A stretch of 35,238 nucleotides of DNA from SLST01 sp046538735. GTDB taxonomy: Bacteria; Spirochaetota; Spirochaetia; DSM-27196; SLST01. The position numbers were made by a program, and so were the translations under genes. The stretch spans positions 1 to 35,238 of the forward strand of contig JBKHII010000025.1 in the NCBI GenBank assembly GCA_046538735.1. The letters are read 5' to 3'. Under the pieces are notes generated by a model. The model saw only the letters and a list, made by a program, of their open reading frames with translations. It ran no database searches and was not told the DNA's origin. Below, in pieces: positions 30,306 to 35,238 of the stretch (positions are counted from its first letter, which is position 1; each line of letters begins with the position of its first letter).

Positions 30306-30494
30306 ATGGCTGTACCAAAGAAAAAGCATTCCAAGGCGCGAACGCGACGCCGACGGAAGATCAACGCAAAGATCAAGCTTCCCACGCTCATCACGTCGCC
30401 CGAGTCTGGTGAGCCGGTGAAGCGGCATCACGTGGATATGAAGAGCGGTTTCTACCGTGGCAAACAGGTCTTCGAACCGGAAGAACTCGAATAA
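30306..30494 (+). CDS. rpmF: 50S ribosomal protein L32
   Basis: A 62-residue protein starting AVPKKKHSKARTRRRRKINA. Many L32 proteins carry a four-Cys zinc ribbon; here no Cys is present, so it is the zinc-independent (C-minus) form. GAGGGGAAAGAG precedes ATG 30306. acpP begins 16 bases after the stop; the rpmF-fatty-acid gene pairing is widespread in bacteria. Confidence 0.97.
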   Translation: MAVPKKKHSKARTRRRRKINAKIKLPTLITSPESGEPVKRHHVDMKSGFYRGKQVFEPEELE

Positions 30495-30510
30495 ACGGAA
30501 GGGGTGAACG

Positions 30511-30750
30511 ATGGCAGACGAACTGTTTGAGAAGATGAAGAAGCTGATTGCCGAGAAGCTCGAGATCGACGAGAGCAAGATTACGCTCGATTCGTCGTTC
30601 CGACAGGATCTCGGCGCGGATAGCCTGGATACGTTTGAGCTCGTGTACGCGATTGAAGAAGAGCTCGGTATCGAGGTTCCCGATGAGAAGGCAAACGAAT
30701 TCGAGACGGTGCGCGATGCCCTCGAGTTCATCAAGTCGCAGAAGCAGTAA
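30511..30750 (+). CDS. acpP: acyl carrier protein
   Basis: A 79-residue acidic four-helix carrier for growing fatty acids. The phosphopantetheine site is GADSLD with Ser38, followed by the acidic recognition helix TFELVYAIEEELGIEVPDEK. GGAAGGGG lies upstream of ATG 30511. Co-transcribed with rpmF from the palindrome-bearing promoter. No fab genes are in view. A terminator-like hairpin starts 21 bases after the stop. Confidence 0.98.
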   Translation: MADELFEKMKKLIAEKLEIDESKITLDSSFRQDLGADSLDTFELVYAIEEELGIEVPDEKANEFETVRDALEFIKSQKQ

Positions 30751-30770
30751 GCAGCACGGTCTGCTGAATA

Positions 30771-30809
30771 AGAACGCGCTCTCCCACGGTGGAGGCGCGT
30801 TCTCTTTTT
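30771..30809 (+). terminator. terminator-like hairpin that abuts the rnc start codon
   Basis: AGAACGCGC (30771-30779) pairs with GCGCGTTCT (30795-30803). After a one-base bulge, CTCC (30781-30784) pairs with GGAG (30791-30794) around a 6-base loop. The T-rich run CTCTTTTT ends at 30809 and the rnc ATG starts at 30810. It would terminate the rpmF-acpP transcript and limit rnc to read-through; its GGAGG (30791-30795) is also the only Shine-Dalgarno-like sequence for rnc. Confidence 0.85.
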
Positions 30810-31628
30810 ATGCGACGACTTCCCAAGTTCTTTAAGCGATCGGACACTGAGCTCGCCCCGCAGGTCGACTCGGTGCGCAAGGACGAACTGCAGCTGTTTC
30901 AGCGGCACGCAGGCATCCGATTCAAGAGCCTCGAGCTTCTGAACCTCGCGTTCTGCCACCGATCCTATGCGAATGAGCGGGGCGGTGGGATCGCCAACAA
31001 CGAGCGTCTCGAGTTCCTCGGTGACTCGGTCTTGGGTCTCGCCGTGGCCGAGTACCTCTACAAAGAGCTGCCGGATCGTCCCGAGGGCGACCTCGCCAAG
31101 ATCAAGAGCTTCGTCGTCAGCGAGGCCAGTCTCTCGGAGATCGCCAGGGGGCTTCGTGTGGACAACTTCATCCTGATCGGAAAGGGTGAGGAGTACTCAG
31201 GGGGCCGGGCGAAGAAGGCGATTCTGGCGGACGCGCTCGAGGCGATCATCGGAGCATTCTTCCTTGACAGCGGGTTCCGCGAGGCACGCAGGTTCGTTCT
31301 GGCTTTTCTCGTGCCGGAAATCCGGAAGGTACTCGAGAACCGGCACGACAAGGACTACAAGACGCTGCTCCAGGAATACGCGCAGAAGACGTTCCGGTGC
31401 TATCCGAAGTACGTGGTGGCCAGGAAGACCGGTCCGGATCACGACCGAGTTTTCTGGATGCAGGTTGAAGTGGGCGGGAAGAGCTACGGACCGGGAAAGG
31501 GTTCGAACAAGAAGCAGGCCGAGCAGGCCGCTGCGGCGATCGCTTACAAGGCACTGAAGGAGAAAGAGGGCGCGGGAAAGGGCGGAGCGAGCCGAAAGGG
31601 CCGCTCCCAGAAGTCGACGCGCTCGTAG
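30810..31628 (+). CDS. rnc: ribonuclease III
   Basis: Double-strand-specific endoribonuclease for rRNA and mRNA processing. The product is 272 residues from ATG 30810. The catalytic domain shows LAFCHRSYANERGG, the signature NERLEFLGDSVLGLAVAEYL, EGDLAKIKSFVVSEASL, GGRAKKAILADALEAIIGAF with the second acidic cluster, and the dsRNA-binding domain follows (DYKTLLQEYAQKTF; GPGKGSNKKQAEQAAAAIAY), then a basic Gly/Ser/Lys tail. Alternative starts are GTG 30789, inside the hairpin, and GTG at about 30873. rnc after acpP is the common order. The hairpin at the start codon could be a substrate for its own product. It ends 9 bases from the convergent cca gene. Confidence 0.96.
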   Translation: MRRLPKFFKRSDTELAPQVDSVRKDELQLFQRHAGIRFKSLELLNLAFCHRSYANERGGGIANNERLEFLGDSVLGLAVAEYLYKELPDRPEGDLAKIKSFVVSEASLSEIARGLRVDNFILIGKGEEYSGGRAKKAILADALEAIIGAFFLDSGFREARRFVLAFLVPEIRKVLENRHDKDYKTLLQEYAQKTFRCYPKYVVARKTGPDHDRVFWMQVEVGGKSYGPGKGSNKKQAEQAAAAIAYKALKEKEGAGKGGASRKGRSQKSTRS

Positions 31629-31637
31629 AGTCCGCGG

Positions 31638-32999
31638 CTATTGCCCGGGACGCTCTATTCGTTCCTCGTAGAACCGATGCGCTATCTCGAGTAGCCGGGA
31701 TTTCTCGTTCTGCCGCGGGTCATCGAGAACCGTCTCGAGCAACGCCTCCAGAACAATGCCGAGCGTTCTCCCGGATGGGATGCCGGACTCCATGAGGTCG
31801 TGCCCGTTCACGGCGAGGTCGCGGACGGTAAAGGCGTGATCGGTCTCGACCTGCCGCTGAACGCGTGCCGCCAACTCGGAGAGCGGTCGCGGATCGACCC
31901 GTTCGCCACGGATTGCCTCGCCGTCCGCCTGTCTGAGCGCGAGGAGGTCCGGGATTGCGTGGATGCCCACGCGTGAGATGAAGCGGCGGACCGCCGAGTC
32001 GGTCCATTCGGGAGTGTAGTTGAACATGTGGTGCCTGACGAGGTGGACGACTCGGTCGACCGTCTTGTTCGGGTAGCGGAGCCTTCGAAGGATGCCTTCG
32101 GTCATATCGGCCGAGACCTGATCGTGTCCGTGGAAACGCCTCGTGCCGTCCGGCGCGACCTCGAGCGTGCGCGGTTTGCCCACGTCGTGGAAGAGCGCGG
32201 CCAGACGAACGATGAGATTGCCCGGCGGCGCCGCGTCGCACGCTCGCAGCGAATGCTCGAAGATATCGAAGCGGTGATTCCCCCGTTGTGCAACGTCGAT
32301 CCCCTCCACCAACTCCGGCACGAGGTAGTCGAGGAGCCGGGTCTCCTTCATCAGGATGAGCCCGTACGAGGGGCGAGAGCTCTCGAGTATCTTGGTCAGC
32401 TCGTCCCGAATGCGCTCCTGCGAGACGGCCGAGATCGAGGCTGCGCGTTCGGTGATCTCCTCGAGCGTGCGGGGGTCGATCACGAACTCGAGTTGGGTGG
32501 CGAAGCGGACTGCTCTCAGCAGGCGTAGCGCGTCCTCGCGGAAGCGTTCGGCAGGATCGCCGATCGCCCGCACGATCTTCGCTTTGATGTCGTCCGTGCC
32601 GCCGTGCGGATCAAGGAAACGAGCGCAGACGGGATCGAGCGCCATGGCGTTGATGGTGAAGTCTCTGCGCTTGAGGTCCTCGTGGATGTCTCGAACGAAC
32701 CGGACGGTGTCCGGTCGCCGGGCGTCCGTGTAGTCACCCTCGGTCCGGTACGTCGTCACCTCGAACGAGGCGCCATGATGCAGCACCGTGACCGTGCCGT
32801 GCTGAACCCCGGTTGGAATGACACGTTTGAAGATGGCCGTGACTTCTTCCGGCGTCGCGTTGGAGGCGAAGTCGAAATCGGACGGTTTTCGCCCGAGCAG
32901 GAGGTTGCGGACGGCGCCGCCCACGAGGTAGCACTCGTATCCGGCTTCGTGGAAGCGTTCCGCGAACGTACGGACACGGCGGGGCAGGCGGTTGATCAT
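31638..32999 (-). CDS. cca: CCA tRNA nucleotidyltransferase
   Basis: Adds or repairs the 3' CCA of tRNAs; needed here because tRNA-Gly in this window does not encode CCA. The product is 453 residues. The nucleotidyltransferase head has LVGGAVRNLLLGRKPSDFDF (GG and DxD metal site), then RRDFTINAMALDP, FREDALRLLRAVRFATQLEF and an HD domain RLAALFHDVGKPRT with VVHLVRHHMFNY, as in CCA enzymes with phosphohydrolase activity. Poly(A) polymerase I is a relative, but the motifs fit CCA addition better. I give ATG 32999 (MINRLPRRVRTF). A GTG at 33023 is an alternative because GATAAT (33035-33030) ends 6 bases before it, matching the leaderless pattern seen elsewhere. Confidence 0.92.
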   Translation of the reverse strand: MINRLPRRVRTFAERFHEAGYECYLVGGAVRNLLLGRKPSDFDFASNATPEEVTAIFKRVIPTGVQHGTVTVLHHGASFEVTTYRTEGDYTDARRPDTVRFVRDIHEDLKRRDFTINAMALDPVCARFLDPHGGTDDIKAKIVRAIGDPAERFREDALRLLRAVRFATQLEFVIDPRTLEEITERAASISAVSQERIRDELTKILESSRPSYGLILMKETRLLDYLVPELVEGIDVAQRGNHRFDIFEHSLRACDAAPPGNLIVRLAALFHDVGKPRTLEVAPDGTRRFHGHDQVSADMTEGILRRLRYPNKTVDRVVHLVRHHMFNYTPEWTDSAVRRFISRVGIHAIPDLLALRQADGEAIRGERVDPRPLSELAARVQRQVETDHAFTVRDLAVNGHDLMESGIPSGRTLGIVLEALLETVLDDPRQNEKSRLLEIAHRFYEERIERPGQ

Positions 33000-33045
33000 G
33001 GCTGCGACTCGGGCCGGATTCACCCGCGCATTATCGCAAATGCGC

Positions 33046-33075
33046 AAAAAAAGACCCAGCCGTACGGCTGGGTCT
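33046..33075 (-). terminator. intrinsic terminator of flaB
   Basis: A perfect 24-base palindrome at 33052-33075 (AGACCCAGCC-GTAC-GGCTGGGTCT) is followed on the minus strand by seven T residues (33052-33046). It lies 28 bases after the flaB stop, in the right orientation. cca begins shortly downstream. Confidence 0.95.
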
Positions 33076-33102
33076 CTTGCCCACTGAAGCGAGCGTGCCG
33101 GG

Positions 33103-33975
33103 CTACTGCAGCAGCTGCAGCACCGACTGCGGAACCTGGTTCGCCTGCGCGAGCATGGCGGTCGAGGACTGCACCAGGATCTGATTCGTCACGAACCTGA
33201 CGGTTTCGTCCGCCATGTCCGCGTCACGAATCCGGGACTCGGACGCCTGCATGTTCTCCGCTCCGACCGACAGACCCTTGCGGGCGTGGTCGAGCCGGTT
33301 CTGGTAGGCGCCGAGGTCCGCGCGCTGCTTGTTGACCTTGCGGAGTGCTCCGTCGATCAGGCCGATTGCCGCATTCGCGCTGTCCGGGTTGCTCATGGTG
33401 ATGAAGCTCGCCGTGTGCGGCAGACCACCCGCGCCCTGAATTCCAAGGCCCTGCGCGGTCATCGTTCCGATGTAGACACGCTCTCGCTGATCCATGTTCG
33501 CGCCGATGTGGAACCACATGCTCGCGGTCACGACGTTCGTACCGGTCTCCTGTGCGAAGCGGCCGGTCAGAAGGTTCATGCCGTTGAACTGGGCGTGCGA
33601 GGCGATACGATTCACCTCGTCCACGAGCTGCGAGACTTCGACCTGGATCTGCATGCGGTCTTCGCTGCTGTAGATACCGTTCGAAGCCTGGATTGCGAGC
33701 TCTCGCATCCGCTGCAGGATGTCCGAGCTTTCCTGCAGGTACCCTTCGGCAGTCTGGATCATCGAGATGCCGTCGGCGGCATTTCGCTCGGCCTGGTTGA
33801 GGCCGCGGATCTGACTGCGCATCTTCTCGGAAACCGCAAGTCCCGCTGCGTCGTCGCCCGCGCGGTTGATGCGCATTCCGGAAGAGAGCTTCTCAACGTT
33901 GCCGTCCAGTTCCAGCGCGTTGAACTTCTGCTGGCGCTGAGCAAACATTGCGCTCAAGTTGTGATTGATGATCAT
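33103..33975 (-). CDS. flaB: periplasmic flagellar filament core protein FlaB
   Basis: Core flagellin of the spirochaete periplasmic flagellum. The 290 residues match the compact FlaB type with only D0/D1 domains. The N-terminus is MIINHNLSAMFAQRQQKFNA, then KLSSGMRINRAGDDAAGLAV, IRGLNQAERNAADGISMIQT and EGYLQESSDILQRMRELAIQ. The spirochaete-specific centre has GTNVVTASMWFHIGANMDQR. The C-terminus is ASESRIRDADMADETVRFVT through SVLQLLQ, the D0 helix. No signal peptide, as expected for type III export. A strong AAGGAGG lies 5 bases before ATG 33975 and the leader carries CsrA-like sites. Monocistronic, with its own terminator. The flagellar export-related genes at 26448-27976 are elsewhere in the window. 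Confidence 0.98.
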   Translation of the reverse strand: MIINHNLSAMFAQRQQKFNALELDGNVEKLSSGMRINRAGDDAAGLAVSEKMRSQIRGLNQAERNAADGISMIQTAEGYLQESSDILQRMRELAIQASNGIYSSEDRMQIQVEVSQLVDEVNRIASHAQFNGMNLLTGRFAQETGTNVVTASMWFHIGANMDQRERVYIGTMTAQGLGIQGAGGLPHTASFITMSNPDSANAAIGLIDGALRKVNKQRADLGAYQNRLDHARKGLSVGAENMQASESRIRDADMADETVRFVTNQILVQSSTAMLAQANQVPQSVLQLLQ

Positions 33976-33980
33976 CCGAT

Positions 33981-34020
33981 CCTCCTTGACGGTTTCACCG
34001 GAACATCCTTGTCCTCGGTG
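33981..34020 (-). promoter_or_regulatory. flaB leader with CsrA-type sites
   Basis: On the minus strand ACAAGGATGT (34012-34003) matches the CsrA SELEX consensus ACARGGAUGU exactly. It lies in the loop between CACCG (34020-34016) and CGGTG (34000-33996). The Shine-Dalgarno AAGGAGG (33987-33981) supplies a second GGA 23 bases on. This is the geometry of CsrA translational repression of flagellin. Confidence 0.65.
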
Positions 34021-34156
34021 TGAGGTGGTTCCGAATGCGCGCGAAGCAGTCGAAACTCCTCGTTTAGAATCTCGGAGTTTGGTCGCGCGGGTTGAGTGTT
34101 TTCTGCGGGACGCGCAGCTTTTCAGCGGCGCGCGCTATGGAGTATGCTGAGCGAAG
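34021..34156. other. intergenic region between flaB and thiN
   Basis: This divergent gap holds a 7-bp inverted repeat AAACTCC (34053-34059)/GGAGTTT (34074-34080) upstream of flaB. On the flaB side TAAA occurs, but 15 bases later the sequence is GCTTCGCG rather than a sigma28 -10 (GCCGATAA), and there is no sigma70 match; the flaB promoter is therefore not identified. No TPP riboswitch elements are visible in front of thiN. Confidence 0.5.
34119..34148 (+). promoter_or_regulatory. possible promoter of thiN, predicted near-leaderless
   Basis: TTTTCA (34119-34124), an 18-base spacer and TATGCT (34143-34148); GTG 34157 follows after 8 bases. The -35 is a weak match. GAAGG touches the start codon and is too close for a normal Shine-Dalgarno. 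Confidence 0.35.
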
Positions 34157-34783
34157 GTGAGAGCGATTGTCATTACCGGAGGCGCTGCGCCGGCGTTCGA
34201 GCACGCAAAGCCGTGGATCCGCGAGGCGGAGATCGTGATCGCGGCCGACTCGGGGGTGGAGACCGCGATCCGGTACGGCGTGCAGCCCGGGCTCGTCGTG
34301 GGAGACTTTGACAGCATCTCGGACGAAGGAGTGCTCGAACGCATTCCCGGCTCCGCCGTGAAACGGTTTCCGGTTGCCAAGGACTACACGGACACCGAAC
34401 TGGCGCTTCAGGCCGCGTGGGAACAGGGCGCCGACGACGTCGTCCTGATCGGAGGGGGAGGAGGCCGCCTGGACCACCTCCTGGCGATCGTGGCGCTCTT
34501 TGAGCGCGATCGGCACCCCTCTACCTGGGTTTCCCACGAGTCGGTGGTGACGGTGGTGCGGTCCGAGTCGGTGTTCCTCGGAAGCGCCGGCGACCGGATC
34601 AGCTTCGTGCCGCTGGGATGCGAACCATGCGTGATGAGGTCCGAGGGTCTGCGGTGGCCGCTCGACGGTCTGACCTGGAGTCGCGGCGATATTGGGATCA
34701 GCAACGAGTTCGCGGGGGAGGAGGTTAGGGTACGGATGCTCAGCGGAAGGCTTCTCATGATCCGTGGGGTAGGGAAGGTCTGA
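34157..34783 (+). CDS. thiN: thiamine pyrophosphokinase
   Basis: Transfers pyrophosphate from ATP to thiamine to give the cofactor TPP. The product is 208 residues, normal for bacterial ThiN. Visible motifs are AADSGVETAIRYGVQPGLVV, GDFDSI, KRFPVAKDYTDTELAL, VVLIGGGGGRLDHLLA and the C-terminal thiamine-side strand WPLDGLTWSRGDIGISNEFA. The start is GTG 34157. There is no sign of thiamine biosynthesis genes or a riboswitch nearby, consistent with use of salvaged thiamine. Its stop overlaps the next start (TGATG at 34781-34785). Confidence 0.93.
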   Translation: MRAIVITGGAAPAFEHAKPWIREAEIVIAADSGVETAIRYGVQPGLVVGDFDSISDEGVLERIPGSAVKRFPVAKDYTDTELALQAAWEQGADDVVLIGGGGGRLDHLLAIVALFERDRHPSTWVSHESVVTVVRSESVFLGSAGDRISFVPLGCEPCVMRSEGLRWPLDGLTWSRGDIGISNEFAGEEVRVRMLSGRLLMIRGVGKV

Positions 34784-35238
34784 TGTCCACGAGGGCCGAG
34801 CGGCCGTCTTCTACCTTCCGAGACCTCGCCAGGGCACTGAGCGAAGACGAGCGACGGTCGTTGTTGCAACGAATCTCGCAGAGTCTGAGTCTGAAGCAGC
34901 CGCGGAGCGATCGGCCGTTCAGACAAGTCGTCGGCGAGCAGAGTCGCTCCGAAGTCATCGCGCACGAGATCGCGGAGATGGGCTTCTGGCAGCGCGTGCG
35001 CTACTTCATACGCCGGCTCTTCAGTGCGAAAGGCGAGCAGGAGACGTATCTCGAGTTCAAGCTTGCGCATATTCGTCGCCGAGCGAGGTACGTCTGCCCA
35101 CGGCTCGGTGCGATCGAGCACCACAGCGCGAGCGCCACGATCGCGGACCGCACGTGGGAGCTCTATCGGGTTGCGTATCCCACGATCCCGCTCTTCCACG
35201 ACTTCTGGAAGGGGGGCGAGTATTGGCAGGAGTCGGTC
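34783..35238 (+). CDS. DUF5312-like spirochaete protein (partial, runs off right edge)
   Basis: The first 152 residues of a longer protein; the frame is open to the end of the window. It begins MSTRAERPSSTFRDLARALS, followed by EDERRSLLQRISQSLSL and then EIAEMGFWQRVRYFIRRLFS, YLEFKLAHIRRRARYV, and AYPTIPLFHDFWKGGEYWQE. The opening pattern (a Phe-x-x-Leu helix, then SxDERxxLLxxI) is what I recall of the spirochaete family DUF5312, whose role is unknown. It has no signal peptide; one amphipathic basic-aromatic helix (about 68-82) could touch the membrane. Coupled to thiN by TGATG. Confidence 0.75.
   Translation, partial: MSTRAERPSSTFRDLARALSEDERRSLLQRISQSLSLKQPRSDRPFRQVVGEQSRSEVIAHEIAEMGFWQRVRYFIRRLFSAKGEQETYLEFKLAHIRRRARYVCPRLGAIEHHSASATIADRTWELYRVAYPTIPLFHDFWKGGEYWQESV

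Noticed and set aside
34021..34080. Sigma28-type promoter for flaB
   Set aside because: TAAA is present on the flaB strand, but the sequence 15 bases later (GCTTCGCG) does not match GCCGATAA, so I do not call it.
34021..34156. TPP riboswitch in front of thiN
   Set aside because: Only CTGAG near the start recalls a thi-box; the rest of the conserved core is missing and the promoter seems to lie almost at the start codon.

Overview
The window looks like chromosomal DNA of a high-GC (roughly 63-65 % by eye) spirochaete, probably order Spirochaetales; I cannot resolve the family. The main reasons are a FlaB-type periplasmic flagellin (33103-33975, minus), a single-domain PUR/DUF3276 protein like Borrelia BpuR (13879-14148), a DUF5312-like protein at the right edge, and several orphan proteins beside otherwise ordinary housekeeping genes. 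I see no insertion sequence, prophage, CRISPR array or rRNA. Coding density is very high and no gap between genes exceeds about 180 bases.

Layout. 1-4448 (minus): a class III adenylate cyclase remnant with an internal deletion, a Rep-like helicase, an RsmB/NOL1 m5C methyltransferase, and a bacterial relative of the tRNA-queuosine mannosyltransferase (QTMAN). 4490-6956 (plus): phosphoglycolate phosphatase-like HAD and a phosphoglucomutase. 6944-9904: a small orphan, a DEDDh exonuclease and a 678-residue orphan. 10007-12961 (plus): lipoprotein, HEAT-repeat exported protein, SanA-like protein, a HAD protein lacking its C-terminal motifs, and a cupin. 13070-14674: yqgE behind tRNA-Gly(TCC), the PUR protein, and rnhB. 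14746-17736: an acyl-CoA-ligase-like protein without its catalytic lysine, then a GT4 glycosyltransferase. 17810-31628 (plus): a translation, secretion and chromosome supercluster: smc, a small membrane protein, a large lipoprotein, ffh, rpsP, khpA, rimM, trmD, rplS, a FliK-like gene, flhX, an HD-GYP protein, yraN, a small gene, coaD, rpmF, acpP, rnc. 31638-33975 (minus): cca and flaB. 34157-35238 (plus): thiN and a DUF5312-like gene running off the edge.

How the parts fit. smc-ffh-rpsP-khpA-rimM-trmD-rplS-FliK-like-flhX matches the core of the Bacillus subtilis smc-ftsY-ffh-rpsP-ylqC-rimM-trmD-rplS-rnhB-ylqG-ylqH cluster. Here ftsY and ylxM are missing between smc and ffh, and rnhB lies elsewhere in the window. 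Genes inside the operons are tightly coupled (TGATG, GTGA and ATGA overlaps) and use Shine-Dalgarno sites.

The most interesting signals are regulatory. (i) At least eight genes that open a transcription unit have a sigma70-type -10 box only 6-9 bases before the start codon and no ribosome binding site, which predicts leaderless or near-leaderless mRNAs. (ii) A perfect 18-bp palindrome fills the -35/-10 spacer of the rpmF-acpP(-rnc) promoter. (iii) The flaB leader carries an exact CsrA consensus in a hairpin loop, with a second GGA in the Shine-Dalgarno site. (iv) A terminator-like hairpin ends directly at the rnc start codon and holds its only Shine-Dalgarno-like sequence. Several enzymes also lack key catalytic residues (acyl ligase, HD-GYP protein, HAD protein), and two genes look internally deleted.
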